Assembly (NCBI GenBank): GCA_030066475.1
Contig: JASJBO010000097.1
Location: 1 to 34,662, forward strand
Direction of reading: 5' to 3'
Source of the DNA: Myxococcota bacterium
GTDB taxonomy: Bacteria > Myxococcota_A > UBA9160 > PR03
Length of the DNA: 34,662 nt
Below, piece by piece: positions 33,269 to 34,662 of this stretch (position 1 is its first letter; each line of letters opens with the position of its first letter). A program made the position numbers and the translations under genes. The notes beneath the pieces were generated by a model. That model made no database searches. It was given only the letters and a program-made list of their open reading frames with translations, and was not told the origin of the DNA.

Positions 33269-33949
33269 CTACATGCGCCGGCACTGGCTGGTGGTGGGCT
33301 GGTAGCAGCCCAGCTCGCACTCGGCGGCCCGGGTGCCCATGCGCGCCCAGCCGCCGGCGCGCCGCGAGCAGGCCCAGCGCCGGCGCCGGTCGTCGAAGAC
33401 GCACTCGCCGCGGGCGCAGGCGATGGCGCCGAGCGGGTTCACGACGGCGGTACCCTGCGGGTTGCGCGCACAGTAGGTCCCCTGCACGCGGTCGGTCTGG
33501 CAGCGCGAGCCGCCGCCAGCCACGGGCAGGGCGGCGCTGCGCGCCTCGACGTCGACCACCGAGATCTCGGTCGCGTCGCCCTCGAGCCGGATCGAGAGCT
33601 CGTACTCGACGTCGCCGTCCGGCGCCTGGGTCTCGCGGCAGACGGCCCGCGAGAACAGCTCGCCCACCGGGTGGCTCTCGCGAACCAGCGCGAGCGCCTG
33701 CTCGCTGGCGGCGCGGTCGGCGACGGCCGCCAGGCGCTCCGGGCTCGCGCCCTGGCCCTGGACGTGCGTGAGCAGCTCGAGCGAGACGGCGTCGCCCCGG
33801 GCGTCCGAGGTCATCACCTGGCACGCCTCGAAGCGCGCCAGCTCGGCCGAGGGCGCCGCGGCGGGCTCCTCGGCGCCGGCGGCGGCAGCGCCGGGCACCA
33901 GCCAGAGCAGCAGAGCGGGGAACGAGCGGCGGATCGGGGGGAACCACAT
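33269..33949 (-). CDS. Secreted Cys-rich protein, function unknown
   Basis: 226 aa. A signal peptide (RRSFPALLLWLVPGAAAAGA) indicates export. The mature part has ten cysteines (FEACQ, AVCRE, SRCQT, GTYCAR, ACARGEC, WACSRR and a C-terminal cluster AECELGCYQPTTSQCRRM), mostly in the C-terminal third, suggesting up to five disulfides in the periplasm or outside. The C-terminal region, with its GTYCARNPQGTAVVNPLGAIACARGECVFDD-type pattern (residues about 165-195), looks like a small disulfide module. I do not recognise a family. The start at 33949 has no good ribosome site. It is divergent from the glutathione peroxidase gene. Confidence 0.65.
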   Translation of the reverse strand: MWFPPIRRSFPALLLWLVPGAAAAGAEEPAAAPSAELARFEACQVMTSDARGDAVSLELLTHVQGQGASPERLAAVADRAASEQALALVRESHPVGELFSRAVCRETQAPDGDVEYELSIRLEGDATEISVVDVEARSAALPVAGGGSRCQTDRVQGTYCARNPQGTAVVNPLGAIACARGECVFDDRRRRWACSRRAGGWARMGTRAAECELGCYQPTTSQCRRM

Positions 33950-34042
33950 GACGCGGCAGGATAGCCCGCAGCGCCCCTACCAACGGCGGCCCGCTGGACC
34001 GCGGGGAGGCGGGTGTCTAGCCTCGGCCGGGAGGATTCCATC

Positions 34043-34606
34043 ATGCGTGGTTCCGCTGCCCTGCTGACGCTGCTGGCGCTCGGCGCCGCTCCACTCGCGC
34101 TCGCGGCTGCCGACGCGCCACTCTACGAGTTCGCGCTCAAGCGGCTCGACGGTCCCGAGGAGTCGCTCGGTCGCTACGCCGGCCAGGTGCTGCTGATCGT
34201 CAACACCGCCAGCCAGTGCGGCTACACGCCGCAGTACGCCGGCCTCCAGAAGCTCTACGCGAGCCACCGCGAGCGAGGCTTCACGGTGCTGGGCTTCCCG
34301 TCGAACGACTTCGGCCAGCAGGAGCCGGGCAGCGACGCCGAGATCGGCGCCTTCTGCAAGTCGAACTACGGCGTCGAGTTTCCGATGTTCAGCAAGATCC
34401 CGGTGACCGGCGAAGGCGCCCATCCGCTCTACCGCTATCTGACGGGCCTGCCGGAGCCGGTCGGGGGACCGGTGCGCTGGAACTTCCAGAAGTACCTGGT
34501 CGACCGCAGCGGGCAGGTCGTGGCGCGCTTCGACTCGCGCACGCGCCCAGAGGATCCCGCACTGGTGGACCGGATCGAGGCGGAGCTGGCCAAGCCGAAG
34601 TCCTAG
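34043..34606 (+). CDS. Periplasmic glutathione peroxidase-family protein
   Basis: 187 aa. A signal peptide (RGSAALLTLLALGAAPLALA) sends it to the periplasm. Thiol peroxidase tetrad: peroxidatic C59 in NTASQCGYTPQY, Gln in FPSNDFGQQEPG, and Trp-Asn in VRWNFQKYLVD. It lacks the selenocysteine codon of some family members. Most bacterial homologues (BtuE) are cytoplasmic and use thioredoxin, so export is a notable variant and the electron donor is unclear. ATG 34043 follows GGGAGG by 8 bases. The stop is followed after four bases by a dispersed-repeat copy. Confidence 0.93.
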   Translation: MRGSAALLTLLALGAAPLALAAADAPLYEFALKRLDGPEESLGRYAGQVLLIVNTASQCGYTPQYAGLQKLYASHRERGFTVLGFPSNDFGQQEPGSDAEIGAFCKSNYGVEFPMFSKIPVTGEGAHPLYRYLTGLPEPVGGPVRWNFQKYLVDRSGQVVARFDSRTRPEDPALVDRIEAELAKPKS

Positions 34607-34610
34607 CTGG

Positions 34611-34661
34611 TGGACTTCGTTCGGCTTCGCCTCACTGCGCGCGCCCTACGGGCGCTTGCGG
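34611..34661 (+). repeat. Dispersed two-hairpin repeat, copy 10 (right edge)
   Basis: TGGACTTCGTTCGG to GGCGCTTGCGG. On the minus strand hairpin I is GCGCCC-GTA-GGGCGC, supplying the fourth base at the triloop centre, and hairpin II is GTGAGGCGAAGCCGAAC. It joins the glutathione peroxidase gene as TAG-CTGG-TGGACTTCG. Confidence 0.9.
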
Positions 34662-34662
34662 G

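Overview
The window is about 34.7 kb of very GC-rich DNA with high-GC third codon positions. It encodes outer-membrane beta-barrels, a lipoprotein, an HlyD adaptor and many signal peptides, so the host is Gram-negative. Composition and gene types fit a deltaproteobacterial/myxococcal-type lineage (Myxococcota, Desulfobacterota_B or relatives). That placement is an inference, because no rRNA or tRNA is present.

Layout. Position 1-1064 (-) is a sensor histidine kinase still open at the left edge. It is divergent from a secreted DUF1329 protein (1121-2614, +), which converges on two tandem DUF1302 outer-membrane proteins (2824-5727 and 5781-9278, -). Upstream of these is a type IA topoisomerase with a lysine-rich tail (9423-12350, -). 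Next come a nucleoside phosphorylase and a HIT protein (+, ATGA overlap), an FG-GAP lipoprotein (-) whose stop overlaps the HIT stop, hisS and speA (+), a zinc-ribbon protein and an SPFH-GYF protein (+), and an Asp-box beta-propeller (+). A two-gene HlyD/ABC unit (21869-24717, -) has an ATPase domain that lacks nearly every catalytic motif. Divergent from it is a symporter fused to a solute-binding domain (25304-27469, +). A minus-strand unit follows: pckA, CoA-transferase, trehalose synthase-like GT4, a 57-aa ORF and a three-times frameshifted pseudogene (32807 down to 27580). The right end holds a Cys-rich secreted protein (-) and a periplasmic glutathione peroxidase (+).

The most unusual signal is a family of about 50-bp dispersed elements: at least ten copies, including a 51-bp-period triplet at 20526-20677 and copies at both window edges. 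Each copy folds as two hairpins followed by the foot GAAGTCC(A). Hairpin I varies in length and sequence while staying paired, and eight of ten copies carry a c(GNA)g triloop with all four bases seen at N. Hairpin II has a c(GNA)g triloop and usually a tandem G-A mismatch, and its stem pairs covary. Most copies lie just downstream of stop codons. It looks like a REP-like structured element of an undescribed type.

Functional links: pckA, CoA-transferase and trehalose synthase suggest a gluconeogenic route ending in a compatible or storage sugar. The zinc-ribbon and SPFH pair resembles part of the Bacillus ydjGHI membrane-stress module. The DUF1302/DUF1329 set is probably an envelope system for hydrophobic compounds, function unknown.
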